Source: Centaurea solstitialis
Lineage: Eukaryota > Streptophyta > Magnoliopsida > Asterales > Asteraceae
Reading direction: 5' to 3'
NCBI GenBank assembly: GCA_030169165.1
Contig: CM058042.1
Location: 87,185,225-87,249,224, forward strand
DNA length: 64,000 bases
Shown piece after piece: positions 36,954 to 48,209 of this stretch. Numbering within the stretch: position 1 is the stretch's first letter; the number at the start of each line of letters is the position of its first letter. A model generated the notes under the pieces. The model did not search any database and had not been told where the DNA came from. It was given only the letters and a program-made list of their open reading frames with translations. The position numbers were made by a program, and so were the translations under genes.

Positions 36954-37957
36954 TGACCTTATATATATAGGGAAGATCTTTTGTTAACCTACTAATCAGT
37001 GCTAACCATTTTAACTCATCTCACCCATTCATCTTATTTAATCTATGGTTGTAATCAATTATATTTTTCTAACCGAAACCAATTTGAAATAAACGGATTA
37101 GGTAAGCTTCGCATGTACACAAGGATATAATTGTCAACCCTTATCAAAATTTAACTAAGAAAGGATTTGACGGTGATCATCCAAATCGCGGTGATCATTC
37201 AGATCCTCTTCAACATTTTAATCGTCTTAAAGATTGTAGTTGTCTTCAACGTTGTGGAAAGTGGATCATGAAGTTCAAGCTTCTTTGTCATTGGCTGTCA
37301 CTTCTTCTTTTTCTTCTTTTTACCCTCAACTTCAATCACTTTCTTTCACCAATACCCTAATTCGATCTTGAAATTTGATCACGCCCAAAACCCTAATTTC
37401 CTCCGTACCCAATTCTAAAACCCTCGATTGGTACCCAAGTAGTCTTATCTCAGACAGGTTGACTCTTCGTGTTGGTTTTGATCCCACCCAAGTACCAATT
37501 AAAATATTTCGATTTCATGAACATTTGATTGATTTTAATTCATGTTTGAAATTCTTTGTGGGTGTTGGATTTTTGGGTGGATGCGAAATAATAGGTGTAT
37601 TTTTAATGGAAATGGGAAGCTTTTGAAGGAAGAGTATATCATGATTTACTACAGTTACATTTTTAATACTAATCTAATTCTCTTTTAAGATAGAAGGTCT
37701 AAGATTAGCCCGCATAATTCATAAGAATATCATGGGGTTTAGTTCACACATGAAATGCAACCTTATCCTATATTGATACTAATTCCCAATGTTTATCTTG
37801 TATTTATAGATTGATTAAATTTATAAAATTTACATGAAAACCTTGTGAAACTATAAGGGTATTTATTGTAATTATTGAATTTACAAAAGAATATATATAG
37901 CCCATAAGACATTTGTATCCCAAACCCATTCTATAACCAGAAAAGAAATCCATATCC
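36954..37957. other. Upstream region of F-box gene 1
   Basis: Positions 37290-37520 have a 5'-UTR-like look (ACCCTAATT, AAAACCCTAATTTCC, i.e. telo-box-like words common before plant housekeeping genes). An 83-codon frame at 37375-37626 has no start context or domain. This may be a captured or relic gene 5' end; no function can be given. Confidence 0.4.
37891..37900 (+). promoter_or_regulatory. TATA box of F-box gene 1
   Basis: ATATATATAG lies about 60 bp before the ATG and is the only TATA-like word at a sensible distance; the implied 5' UTR is about 30 bases. Confidence 0.6.
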
Positions 37958-38938
37958 ATGGCGATCGCCGAACTCCATGAAGACATCATCAAAACCCACA
38001 TCTTGACCAGACTCGATGGTCAAACCCTCGCTGCGGCCACTTCCGTCTCTTCCCGGGTCCAATCCCTCTGCACCGACCCGAAACTATGGTCCGATATCTG
38101 CTCTTCCAATTGGCCTTCAACAGACGACGTATTAGTCGCCGAAGCCATCTCCAATTTCCCTTCCGGACACCGCTCTTTCTTCTCCGACGCCTTCCCATCC
38201 CCCGCCCACCGCCTCACCGCCGCCTCCACGACGTCATCAATTCCGACATCCCGAATCATCTCCGCGGTCGACCTCCGATACAGAAACGACCTCGTTTTCT
38301 CCAAGGTCGAATCCACGAACACGACGCCCAGCGACTGGTTCCGGTCGTCGCCGTTCCGCGTCGACCTTCTGGAACCGAAGGAAATCGTCCCGTCGTCGGT
38401 GAAAATCACCGGCGACGGCGACGATCATGTGATCCTGTCCAGTTTACAGGATCACGTGACGCTGAGCTGGATCATGATCGACCCGACCCGGAACCGGGCG
38501 GTGGATCTGTCCAGTGTGCGCCCGGTTTCCGTACAACGGAACTGGTTGACCGGGGACATAGAGTTGACTTTCGCCGTTGTGGTCTCATCTGAAGAAACCT
38601 TTGATCACGTGAGCTGTAACATCTTGGTCACGTGTGGGGTGAAGGAAGATGGGGAGTTACACGTGAGTGGGGTTAGTCTAACGGTATTGGACGTGGATGG
38701 GAAGTGTTTGAGTGGGAAGGACAGTATGGTAATTTTACAAGGGCTTGCAGTGGCGCCGCGGCGGGGTCGGAAACACGGTGCCAGAGGAGGGGAGGAGAGA
38801 GAGAGGTACGAAGAGTATGTACAAAGGAGGAGAGAGAGAAACGAGATAACGGAGAGAAGAGAGAGGCGACTGGATATGGCTTGTGTTGCTAGCGGGGTGG
38901 GTTTCTTCGTGGCATTTTGGTCATTTGCTCTTTTTTGA
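37958..38938 (+). CDS. F-box protein, At2g27310/At2g36090-like, copy 1
   Basis: This 326-residue intronless gene probably encodes the substrate receptor of an SCF (SKP1-cullin-F-box) ubiquitin ligase. The F-box occupies about residues 5-50 (LHEDIIKTHILTRLDGQTL, then LWSDICSSNWPS). It is followed by FPSGHRSFFSDAFP and a conserved central region with ISAVDLRYRNDLVFSKVEST, SPFRVDLLEPKEIVP, LSWIMIDP and VQRNWLTGDIELTFAVV, the hallmarks of this small plant subfamily. There are no Kelch or LRR repeats. Residues about 278-304 are very basic/acidic, and the last 22 (LDMACVASGVGFFVAFWSFALF) are hydrophobic, so a C-terminal membrane anchor is plausible. The ATG at 37958 gives the same N-terminus as the paralogue 15 kb downstream. 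The coding sequence is markedly GC-richer than its surroundings. The substrate is unknown. Confidence 0.93.
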   Translation: MAIAELHEDIIKTHILTRLDGQTLAAATSVSSRVQSLCTDPKLWSDICSSNWPSTDDVLVAEAISNFPSGHRSFFSDAFPSPAHRLTAASTTSSIPTSRIISAVDLRYRNDLVFSKVESTNTTPSDWFRSSPFRVDLLEPKEIVPSSVKITGDGDDHVILSSLQDHVTLSWIMIDPTRNRAVDLSSVRPVSVQRNWLTGDIELTFAVVVSSEETFDHVSCNILVTCGVKEDGELHVSGVSLTVLDVDGKCLSGKDSMVILQGLAVAPRRGRKHGARGGEERERYEEYVQRRRERNEITERRERRLDMACVASGVGFFVAFWSFALF

Positions 38939-40741
38939 TTTTTCTAGCGTTCGGTTTCGAATTCTAGACGGCTAAAAAACGAACGAGTGAAATTTCACCA
39001 TACGTTTATTTGGCAAGATTCTTTTATTCGTTTAATTTATTGTTATACGAATACGTTCGGTTGATTCGTTATTTATTTTTATAATATTCTTTTGATTAAA
39101 GTTGAATTAAAGGATTTTTTATCGTTAAAATGGTGCAGACCGATTAATTGTCCTTTTCTATTTGTGTATTTTGAGTAATTTTTGGTGTTCGAACATTATT
39201 GTATAAATCTTTCAATAAATATATAATAGGATTCATTGTAATTTCAGGTAAGCCTTTAAGTATCGGATGTTTATATACCAATATAATGTTTTAGGGTAAA
39301 ATGAAGGTTAGTCATTTGATTTTTATCTTTGAGAACATATTTCTACATAATATATTTATCACATCATAACTTAAAGTTGGGTTAATATGAGAAGTAGATT
39401 TAAATTCTTGAATATTTTTAATTTCAAACTTATCTATGCATCACGTTAGATAAGGAGATTGATCTAACACATTTAAATGCATATCATCCTAATGTGTCTA
39501 ACAGTTAATAATCACTTCTCATGTTTTTCACGTTAACTTCGTTTCTCACCGAAACTCAACCAGTGTTCCACTTACGTCCTCGGTTGCACTAATATTGGAC
39601 AGGGGAAAGTACTAAGAGAGATTTTTTAAACTACATATTATTAAATAATGTTTTTTTTTTTTCCTAAAATATAGTTCTCAAAGTTACACGGCATAGTATG
39701 ATAGTGCTTTTGCCTTCCATTTTACAAATTAATTTTTACATATTAATTTTTATAGATTAAGGCAATAGGCATCATCAATTATGTTATATCTAAGTGGTTT
39801 TCACAAAGATTTTTCAAATGACTTCCTTATATTGTTTATTTTTTCCATATAAACATGAATCAGGCTTTGCTCTTCTATGATTCTTCTCTGTCCTAAATGG
39901 ATAGCCTTTTATATATTAAGTTGACTATTGCTTGGTGTTGTCTACCTTAACAAGTGATTAAGACAAGGCGACAAAGGAAGTTGCTTCACTTTATGTAATG
40001 TGTGGTCGTTCCAATCCCCGACGTGAATGCTCCAAAACGTAAGTCAAGGAGAAAGGTCCAATTAAAATGTTTAGCATTCGTAAGAAACTGATCGTAATTG
40101 AGGATATGTTTTAAGATTTTACATTTAGATATTTCAACGGGATTAGACTAAGTTGAAAGCATTTCTGTATTGAATTAAAGGGTGATCAAAATAAGGTGCA
40201 AAAAATCCAAAAGCAATAAAAGATAGAAGGAAAAAAAACCATGCACATGACTTTAGGGCATATTTGTTAGGGAACAAATATGCTTGACAAGAGAGTAACA
40301 CTAACGTTCAACGCTTACACAAGATGTCCCACAACCTCCACTAATTATAAGGCACGTCTCAATCAAACCAATTAAGACGCGTCTAGATCAAACTAACGAC
40401 AGGACCAAGTGTCGCAACATAGACTGGTATGGCGGTATAGTTACAAGCGACGCCAAATCCAACACGTGGCCATTGAAACAATCCAAGTTAGACCAAGTCA
40501 AATAACGGCTAAAAAGGCTGAACCAAGGTAGTTACGATACAAATAAGATGCTAACTGATTGTAGGGATAATGGAATAACGACTAGATTTGACTCTAAAAA
40601 GGTAAAATTCATTGAACCAAGAGAAGATTCTCAATGATAATGCATTTGTTAGCTACACAGTTGATGGAGCTCTTTATTATTCATTTGTATGCACACATTG
40701 TAACAGTCTACCACATTGTATTTATGCTATACTCACTCTAA
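38939..40741. other. Downstream of F-box gene 1, no gene recognised
   Basis: Around 39370-39600 a MITE-like stretch carries GAGAAGTAG near the left and CACTTCTCATGTTTTTCACG with TTTCTCACCGAAACTCAA at the right; similar words occur at 58050-58090. Its boundaries are unclear. Nothing else is recognised. Confidence 0.45.
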
Positions 40742-40959
40742 ACAAAACCGTAACATAGCCACAAGGTTTGTGGCGTAGCAGTAAGGCCTTTGGGGGATGT
40801 GGATGGTATCACCTTCACCCCAGGTTCGAATCCCTTTATGCGCATCTTGTGGCCAAGCTTAGTCTCAGACAGCTGAATTTTCAGTTTCAGATTGCCAATG
40901 ATGTAGTCTAGACGAGGCCTAGATGAACCTTATCCAAGAAAAAAAACAAAGCCGTAACA
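40742..40959 (+). mobile_element. tRNA-derived SINE
   Basis: Pol III promoter boxes are visible: an A-box-like TGGCGTAGCAGTAAGGC at 40771 and a B box GGTTCGAATCC at 40823-40833. The body of about 190 bp ends in an A-rich tail (AAGAAAAAAAAC). Flanking duplicates ACAAAACCGTAACA (40742-40755) and ACAAAGCCGTAACA (40946-40959) differ at one base. It is not a tRNA gene: no cloverleaf can be drawn beyond the boxes. Confidence 0.88.
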
Positions 40960-41261
40960 ATCGGCACTCTACTTCACTCGTAATTGCTCATTTAAAAATT
41001 AGACTACAAATTCAAGAATTTTGTTAAAAAAGAAAAAAAATGAACGTTTGACAATATTTTTATTCACATCTTTTTATTTTATTTGAATCTTCTATTAAAA
41101 TTTAGATTTTGAATAAATGATTTGGATGTTAATGAGATCCATCCTTTACATAAACAATTAATGGGCAAATATATCATATATAATTGTTGATTCTTTGAAT
41201 CAGTTCCGTTTGATATCTTAAATCATGAATATCTTATAAAGCTTCTTATAATAGAGAGCAT

Positions 41262-41363
41262 AACTCAAAGATATGGTAACCTTACTTTGTTTTGCAACAA
41301 GAGTTTCTATCAAACTCAAAGATATAGTAACCTTTCTTTGTTTTGCAACAAAAGTTTCTATCC
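41262..41363. repeat. Tandem repeat, 2 x 51 bp
   Basis: AACTCAAAGATAT(G/A)GTAACCTT and TTTGTTTTGCAACAA recur 51 bp apart (41262, 41313). The in-frame period explains the small open frame at 41287-41514. Confidence 0.9.
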
Positions 41364-41428
41364 AAATCTTTCAATCATCAAAGTAACTTATTTTTGCTTG
41401 ATAAATTTAATCGGCCTTTTTATCTTAA

Positions 41429-44400
41429 CTAGTAGTGTGCCCGCGCAATGCGGCGGGATGCAAAATTATCTACATAAAACAAAGAAAAAAAGACACACAA
41501 AATCCGTTCAATAACCACGCATAAAGTTTCTTGTGAAAATAACAGTTCCAATAGACGATTAAAAAGAGGGTTCTTTTTTTTGTTGCTTTTGGAGTGTGAT
41601 TTCATGCCACATGGTGATACTGGATCCGCAAAACCAAAAACTCTAAGTCGAAAAATACAATTAAAACTAAGTTTTCAAGTACAATATAATGTGAATGATG
41701 AAAATTTTACTATGTTGTTTCCGGGCATACTTTTCACCATATTAAAATAAAATTACAACTTCACAAGTTATTTATTACCAAAGATAGCCATTAACCTCAA
41801 ATTGTACTCAAATTATATTTTTGAGCTTCAAATACTTGCATGTTAAAAACTACCAAGTCATTACAAATAATCACAAGGTAATCATGGATACAACTGGAAA
41901 AACATAATCTAGCTATTTGCCAATTTTAGCAAAATGCAATCATTAAGCTGTATAATAGTTCAATCAGCAAAAACTTTATTCCTATTAACTGCAACTTGTT
42001 TGAATGCCTTCTCACCTTTTCTGCTTAATGCCCAAAAATCAGAAACTTAATGGATGTTGTGTATTGTCTTATGTAACTGCATAAAATAAGAACCATAAAA
42101 ATTAGTCGCAGTCGCACATGTGGCCCCTACCCTTTCAACTATTTATAAACTAAATCACTTTAAAAGTACATATAAACATAAGCAAAATCCTCGACTCGGT
42201 TGTATCAAAAATTAAAAGAATGAAGATTAGAATGTTATTTCCGATTGAGTTTACAACCATGGTTCCTATTTTTTATTTACGTTGTTCAAGTACCAAAATG
42301 GAACGTAAGGTTGGTGTGAGGCCTATACTAATGCGAACCTACCAATGTAATGTAAAATGCAAAAAGAATTTGATATAGTTAGTCATCACAAATGACAATC
42401 AAATTTCCCAGCATCATGAAGGTGACTTACAATAGAGGACACACAAAACCAAATTTTAGTAGAGCGAATTCAAAACCATAGTAAGCCAGAGAGTAGCAGC
42501 CATGTTCGAATAAAGAAAAGTAAATGCTTACCGTTGAGTTGCAGTTAGTATAAGGTCTTCCACAGCCATACAATTAAAGTTGAATGAAGAACTGGCTAGT
42601 CTTAGATAGCCCAACTATGCCTCATACAATCAAACTACAATCTGTGTATAATCCTAATAGGCAATCGTTCAACCACACATTAAAGATAAAGCCATTCAAG
42701 CCAATGTTTAAAATTGTTAATTACCTTGGGAAAAAAACATAGGCACCTATAAGGAATACAAAACTTTTATAAAAGATGTGTTGAGCCAGAGGAGTATCAA
42801 GGCATGACTAATCTCATCGATGATGATGTAAAAAAATAACAAATAGTTGAAAAACTAAACCAACTATAAGATGAATGACGAACAAATTGTCTTGATAATG
42901 CAGAGGGCTTATTGGAATTTGAAAGGGAAAGTTCAGCTTTTGATAAGAAAAAACATGTGCTTTATAAACATAAAATGTATCTCTAAACCATATAATCGAT
43001 TGAATTGATTTGATTGATTAAAAGAAAAACTTAAGAAAGTAAACCATAGAAGCGATTGAATCAATTTTTGTATGAAGAGAGGAAACCAACAGAAAGCAAA
43101 CCATAGAATCGATTTTGGATGCGATGGCTTGAATTTAGGGAGGTGAGGATGTAATTGGAACTCCCTCACGTCTTGAAACCCTAAAAAGCAAACCATAGAA
43201 TCGATTGAATCCATTTCGGTATAAAAAGAATAAAATGATAGGAAGCAACAATAGCGGAGAAAAAACCTTGATGATTCCATTTTGGATGCGATACCTTGAG
43301 GAAGCATATTGGAGATGCAATTGGAACTCCCACACGTTTTGAAACACAATACTCATTCTAAGAAGGATGCAAATTAGAGAAACCAACAATGATATTTCAT
43401 CATCAAAGTATTGGGAAATCAATAGCAAGCGGGAAATGCATTGGGGAACCGAATAGATAATATTAGAAGCAGAAATGTAGCGAGAGATATCAACTACATG
43501 AACAAATACCTTTTGATACTTTGCTGTCAAGACCCTTTATGAAACAAACTCCATATAAAAATACACAGAAGGAAACTCTAAATGAAAATGCATAACAGCA
43601 AGAAACTATAAATGAAACATGCATAAATCAAACAAATTGTAAATGAGAGATATTTACCTTCAGTCATTATATCTTTGAATTTTGATTTCACAAGCTCAAC
43701 CTGGTAACTACAAAGAAACGACAAACAATCTATAAACATTTGGCTTCTTACAGATGGAGTGAATAGATTAACAAGGGAAACAATATTCTCAAAATAAAGA
43801 TGGAGTGAGTAAATAGTCGAAGATCAATTGCAATTTGCAGTCCAAAACATGTTTGAAGAAAAAGAAAAGGCAATGGAAAACAAACCTGGTAATCTAAAAA
43901 TGAAATGAAGATGAAAACCTGTTAATCAAAATCAACAAAAAAACAAACAAACCTGATTGATGGCAAGAATGATCGACCTATTAATCAGAAACAATAAGAA
44001 GCAACTGTGATAAGGGCAAGACGCAAATCGTACCTGATTGCGATGAATGACAGGAAGCAATCTAACCTGATGGATGAAAAAAGCAGCAAAACTTGATTGG
44101 AAGAAGCACCCAAAGAAAACCTGGGATTTGCAGTCGATCGTTAGAATGAAAAACAAAAAGATATTACCTTTGGTTAGAATCGGTAGAGGATCACTGATCC
44201 AGATCGAATGGGTAGAGAAATTAGCAATTCTAATCGAGGAGTTTGAATCGTCGCTTTGAAAACATAAAAAACCAATCACTCATTCTAACGATTCAAACTT
44301 AGGAGAAAAAGCAATCGCCATCATCATCTTGGGCCCCAAGGCAAAAGAATTCATTTAAAAAAAAAAAAGTGAATAAAAATAAATAAAAGATTTTTTTTTG

Positions 44401-44584
44401 GTCCGGAAAGGAGAGAGATAAAAGTGCAATGATGATTTGTTTTGAGAAAAACAAAGCTGAAGGGTTTTTAAGACTTTAAAGTTTATGCTTGAATAGTTGT
44501 ACATTGTGCTTAAAAAGTGTTTAAGACTTTAAGACTTTAAGATTTTAAGACCTTTCTAAAATCTGCATTATTAAGTAGTATAGA
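41429..44584 (-). mobile_element. Helitron, ~3.2 kb, non-autonomous
   Basis: On the minus strand it begins TCTATACTACTTAATAATGC (from 44584) and ends in an imperfect hairpin CCCGCCGCATTGCGCGGG, then CACACTA and CTAG (41432-41429). Flanks are A at 41428 and T at 44585. The interior has a recurring ACCATAGAAnCGATT motif (about 43043, 43100, 43194). Several 115-138-codon antisense frames (42933-43530, 43932-44279) contain no recognisable domain; they could be captured gene scraps, but I cannot show it. Confidence 0.88.
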
Positions 44585-44648
44585 TTAAAAATCTATATTA
44601 ACATTTTTGAATTTAACTTATCCACTGGTTTATGTACGAATCAATTAA

Positions 44649-45524
44649 GGCCATGTTTGGTAAACTAGCTGATAAGCTAACTGATAACTGATAAGCTAGC
44701 TGATAGCTGATAAGCTAGCTGGTGACTGATAAGCTAGCTGGTACCTGATAAGCTAGCTGGTAGCTGATAAGTTAGCTGGTGAACAAGTCACGTTTGGTAA
44801 AAACTAGCTTATGAGTATGTAAAATGACCAAAAAGGACATCTTTAATAAATAATCAATTACAAGTATTTTATAATATAATTAAGATAAAATTTAATAATA
44901 TAATTAAAATAAATTTCCAATAATATAATATGTTAAAAAATAATATAGATATTATTATATATACACACTATAAATTTAGAATTTGTTAAAATAAACTTTA
45001 GAAAAAAATCTACATTAACTAATAATTTAAATTACTATTAAATTTAATAAAAATAAAATTAATCAACTTAACATATCTTAAATAATCAATAATTCTAAAA
45101 GAATATAATTAAAAATTAGATATAAATATTTTTATTAAAATATTTAACATGTTTCACTTATATAACATTTTAAAAATTATTGTATTTTTATTTGATAGTT
45201 AAACATATTAAATAATATATAATAATAATTAATAACATTTAAAAATAAATAATATATAAGGTATAATTTAATTTAATTAATAATTATTTTAAATTATTAA
45301 AAACTAATAATTATTAATTAATATAAAATTATAATTATAATAATTAATTATTAATAAGGGGTATAATTGGAAAAAGTCACAAAAAGCTTCTCATAAGCTA
45401 TTCAAAGTAGTTTATCAAAAAGCTAGCTTATAAGCTACATTTGGTCTTACCAAACATGTACACCGAAAATAAGCTAGCTTATAAGTCAGCTTATAAGCTA
45501 GCTTTTTTTTTACCAAACAATGCC
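44649..45524. mobile_element. Large Tourist-like MITE with AGCT-rich subterminal repeats
   Basis: The left end GGCCATGTTTGGTAAA pairs with the right end TTTACCAAACAATGCC, and TAA flanks both sides (44646-44648, 45525-45527). Inside the left end about six degenerate copies of CTGATAAGCTAGCTGGTA occur (44668-44785). The right end has AAGCTAGCTTATAAGCTAGC arrays. The centre is extremely AT-rich and non-coding. A shortened relative lies at 54925. Confidence 0.85.
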
Positions 45525-45534
45525 TAAGTATTAC

Positions 45535-45840
45535 GTATGTGAATCAATTATTAGTTCATATATGAATCACAAGACTTTATATATGAATCATAAAGATTCG
45601 TATTTGAATAAATTAAAAATAGTGAAATATACATCACTTCACTTATGATCATATAGTTCAAATATGAATTATTATATGAATGTTCACACTACAATGATTC
45701 ATATATGAATAATACGAATGATTCATATATGAACAATTGGAAAAATTACCAAAATACCCTTCCCTATTCCAAAAAATGGAAGGCTATGATCACTTCTCTA
45801 CTTTATAGTTTTTTTACCACTTCTCATTTGAACCTAATAC

Positions 45841-45879
<39 letters not shown>

Positions 45880-45890
45880 ATGTTTATATA
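45535..45890. repeat. ATTCATATATGAAT palindrome cluster and TA/TG microsatellite
   Basis: TTCATATATGAA or close variants occur repeatedly at 45540-45740. A TA run at 45838-45857 is followed by a TG run at 45857-45880. The open frame at 45705-45893 is a product of these repeats. The cluster may be part of a MITE into which the Tourist element at 44649 inserted. Confidence 0.7.
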
Positions 45891-46173
45891 TAGAAAGAGT
45901 TCATACGAGAACGTTAACTTTTTAAGAAAAACACGAAAAACTTCGCTCATGTACAAAAGCATATATGATTTGGAAAGTCCAACTCTATATCCACTTGCTT
46001 TGTAGAGAAGAATGTTTCTCGAGTCGGTGAAAGATATGTTTCAAGTGAACTTGAGGTCGAGTTTTTTTTTTCAAATGGGGGTGATTGATATATGGAGATT
46101 TCGAGCATTAACGAAGGTTTTTAGAGAACTTTGGAGACGAAGAAAACGATCCCGAAAGAAACCCGAAATCCCG

Positions 46174-47781
46174 TGTAACATCCCAATTTCGAAAACATTC
46201 ATTTACTAGAAAGTAACCAAGATTCACGTTAATAACAGAAGCTTGTCCCAAATTACAACCAAAACCAACATAGTTAGAAACTTTAAAAAAAAAACATCAT
46301 TCAACTCATAACTTAAATGTAAGGGTTTACGGAAACTGATAGAAATTAGTTTTGAAAACACAAAGGGTTCGACATCAAAGCATAACATCTCCTCCAAATC
46401 ATCTTGACTGAACTGCCTTCCCGGAGCCTCACTCGGTAACCTTCTATTTCCCCTTTCGGGAAGTACCTGACACTAAAAGATAGAGCAACAACGGAGTAAG
46501 CATAAAGCTTAGTGAGCACACAATAAAACGCTTACCACTACACATACATAATCACATCACATAGCAATTACACATATAACAGCTCCAACCTTCCTTACGG
46601 CTCTATACCATCAAGGAAGGTCATGTTCCCGAAGGAATATATCTCATAATAATTCCCTAGGGGTATTACAACCACCATAGGTACACAGCTCTTAATCCCG
46701 AAGGATTTCATACACATAATCACACACGTAACATAATCATGCACATACAACGATAAGGGTTAAGTGAGGTACTCACCTGATAATGTATTACTCAAACAAG
46801 CACGTTCCAAAAGTGTAAGGTTCGCCCCGTACTACCTATAACATATACGTACACATAACACGTATCAACTATTATTTAAATTAATCTTAATAAACGTACC
46901 CGAGCCTTAGGCTCCAAACTCAAGGAAAAGCTACTCCAATTCTATCAACTTTCCTACATTATTATCTTAAATAATCCCTTACGGAAAACCCCTTGAGAGA
47001 ACCCCAAATGGTTGCCGCAAGAAAAAGTCGCAAAAAAATATATATAAACTTTCTGCCCAACTCCCCGGCCGGGGAAGAATTCTTCCCGGCCGCGAAAGGA
47101 GGCAGATTTCCTTTCTCCATGAGTTTTCAACCCCAAACTCGTGGGTTTTCACTCCAACCCATAAATTCAACCATTCTTTGAGCAAATAAGTGTATACAAC
47201 CATCTCCAAACATTCAATTACATTCTATAACATATAACCATTACAAAACCTCCAATTGATGATCAATTAATCATAAATTCCCAAACCAATTTAATTGGAA
47301 CCCTAACCTCCAAGAATCAATTCAATCCAACCAAATACAAAGTCTATACTTCATTCTCATACCAATAACCAATAATTATAACATCAATTTGAAGTATAAA
47401 CAAGTATTTGATGATCAATTGATCATCTCTCCACAAACCCTAGTCTCAACCATAAACTCAATCTTAAACAAACATGAATTGGGATCATACCTTATGCAAT
47501 TCTCGTAGTCACCACTTCAATTGCACAATAGCCACCTTTGATCTTGCTTCACTTGCTCCCAATTTCTCCAAGGATTCGCTCTCACCCTCCCTTCTCTTCT
47601 CTGGAAATCGACTCCACAAAACTGAAGGGAAATTGAGGGCTTTTCTTCTTATACACATGCCACCACTTAACCCTTGCACTTTCATTTAATACACTTTAAC
47701 CCCTAGGCTCCTACAAACACATTAATTGGGTTAAGTAACTAATTAGACAACGTTAACTTAGCATGGGAAACGGGCGTTACA
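46174..47781 (-). mobile_element. Solo LTR, Ty3/gypsy, related to the element at 3743
   Basis: This 1608-bp unit runs TGTAAC...TTACA. On the minus strand it begins TGTAACGCCCGTTTCCCATG, closely resembling TGTAACACCCCGTTCCCATT of the 3743 element, and near its end has the same arrangement of GTACTTCCCGAAAGGG and GGGAAGGCA words. No internal region or partner LTR is present. CCCG occurs immediately outside both ends (46170-46173 and 47782-47785), a 4-bp match of the expected ~5-bp duplication. Unequal LTR recombination is the usual origin. Confidence 0.85.
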
Positions 47782-48104
47782 CCCGTGTCACAAGATAAGA
47801 AACCATCGTTCACATGACTTATCTGGAGTTCCTAATCGTACACGGTACACGTACTATCAGCTATCCTGCACAAATTACATTTATTTTCTTATTTCATTAT
47901 TAGAGATGACAGAAAAAATCAGCGATCAAAAACAAAGAAAGAAAGCGGGTTCCATATGGGTGAAACGGTGAAACTGCAGTTCACACCATCTACGACCATC
48001 CGCAGCGCAATCGGTAAGGGGGTTTTGCCGATCGGTACCATACGCAACACCGCCAAGGCTGATCGGCAAGGATGAAAATCAGTGTGGTGTTGTCGACGCC
48101 TTAG
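47782..48104. other. Spacer with GC-richer patch
   Basis: Positions 47980-48080 are richer in GC (CCGATCGGTACC, ACCGCCAAGGCTGATCGG) and may be transposon-derived, but no termini were found. No gene. Confidence 0.45.
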
Positions 48105-48209
48105 ACCACCCCCCCACCCCACCCCACCCCACCCCCACCCCACCCTCTCTCCCTCTCTCTCTTTCTCCTTTCTTTCTATCTCTCTCTTCTTTTCTTCTTT
48201 TCTTCTTTT
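48105..48209. repeat. Polypyrimidine tract with CCCCA repeats
   Basis: About 105 bases are almost entirely C/T/A-interrupted pyrimidine: first CCCCACCCCACCCC units, then CTCTCTCT and TTCTTCTTTT units. The minus strand is G-rich with several runs of four or more G, giving G-quadruplex and triplex potential. Confidence 0.9.

Noticed and set aside
40771..40833. Possible tRNA gene (A and B boxes)
   Set aside because: No cloverleaf or acceptor stem; the A-rich tail and flanking duplicates identify a SINE.
42933..44279. Several antisense frames that might be captured gene exons in a Helitron
   Set aside because: They overlap in different frames, contain repeated units and match no domain I recognise; kept only as part of the Helitron.
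45705..45893. 62-codon frame ending in a Val/Cys/Tyr repeat
   Set aside because: The tail is a translated TA/TG microsatellite.
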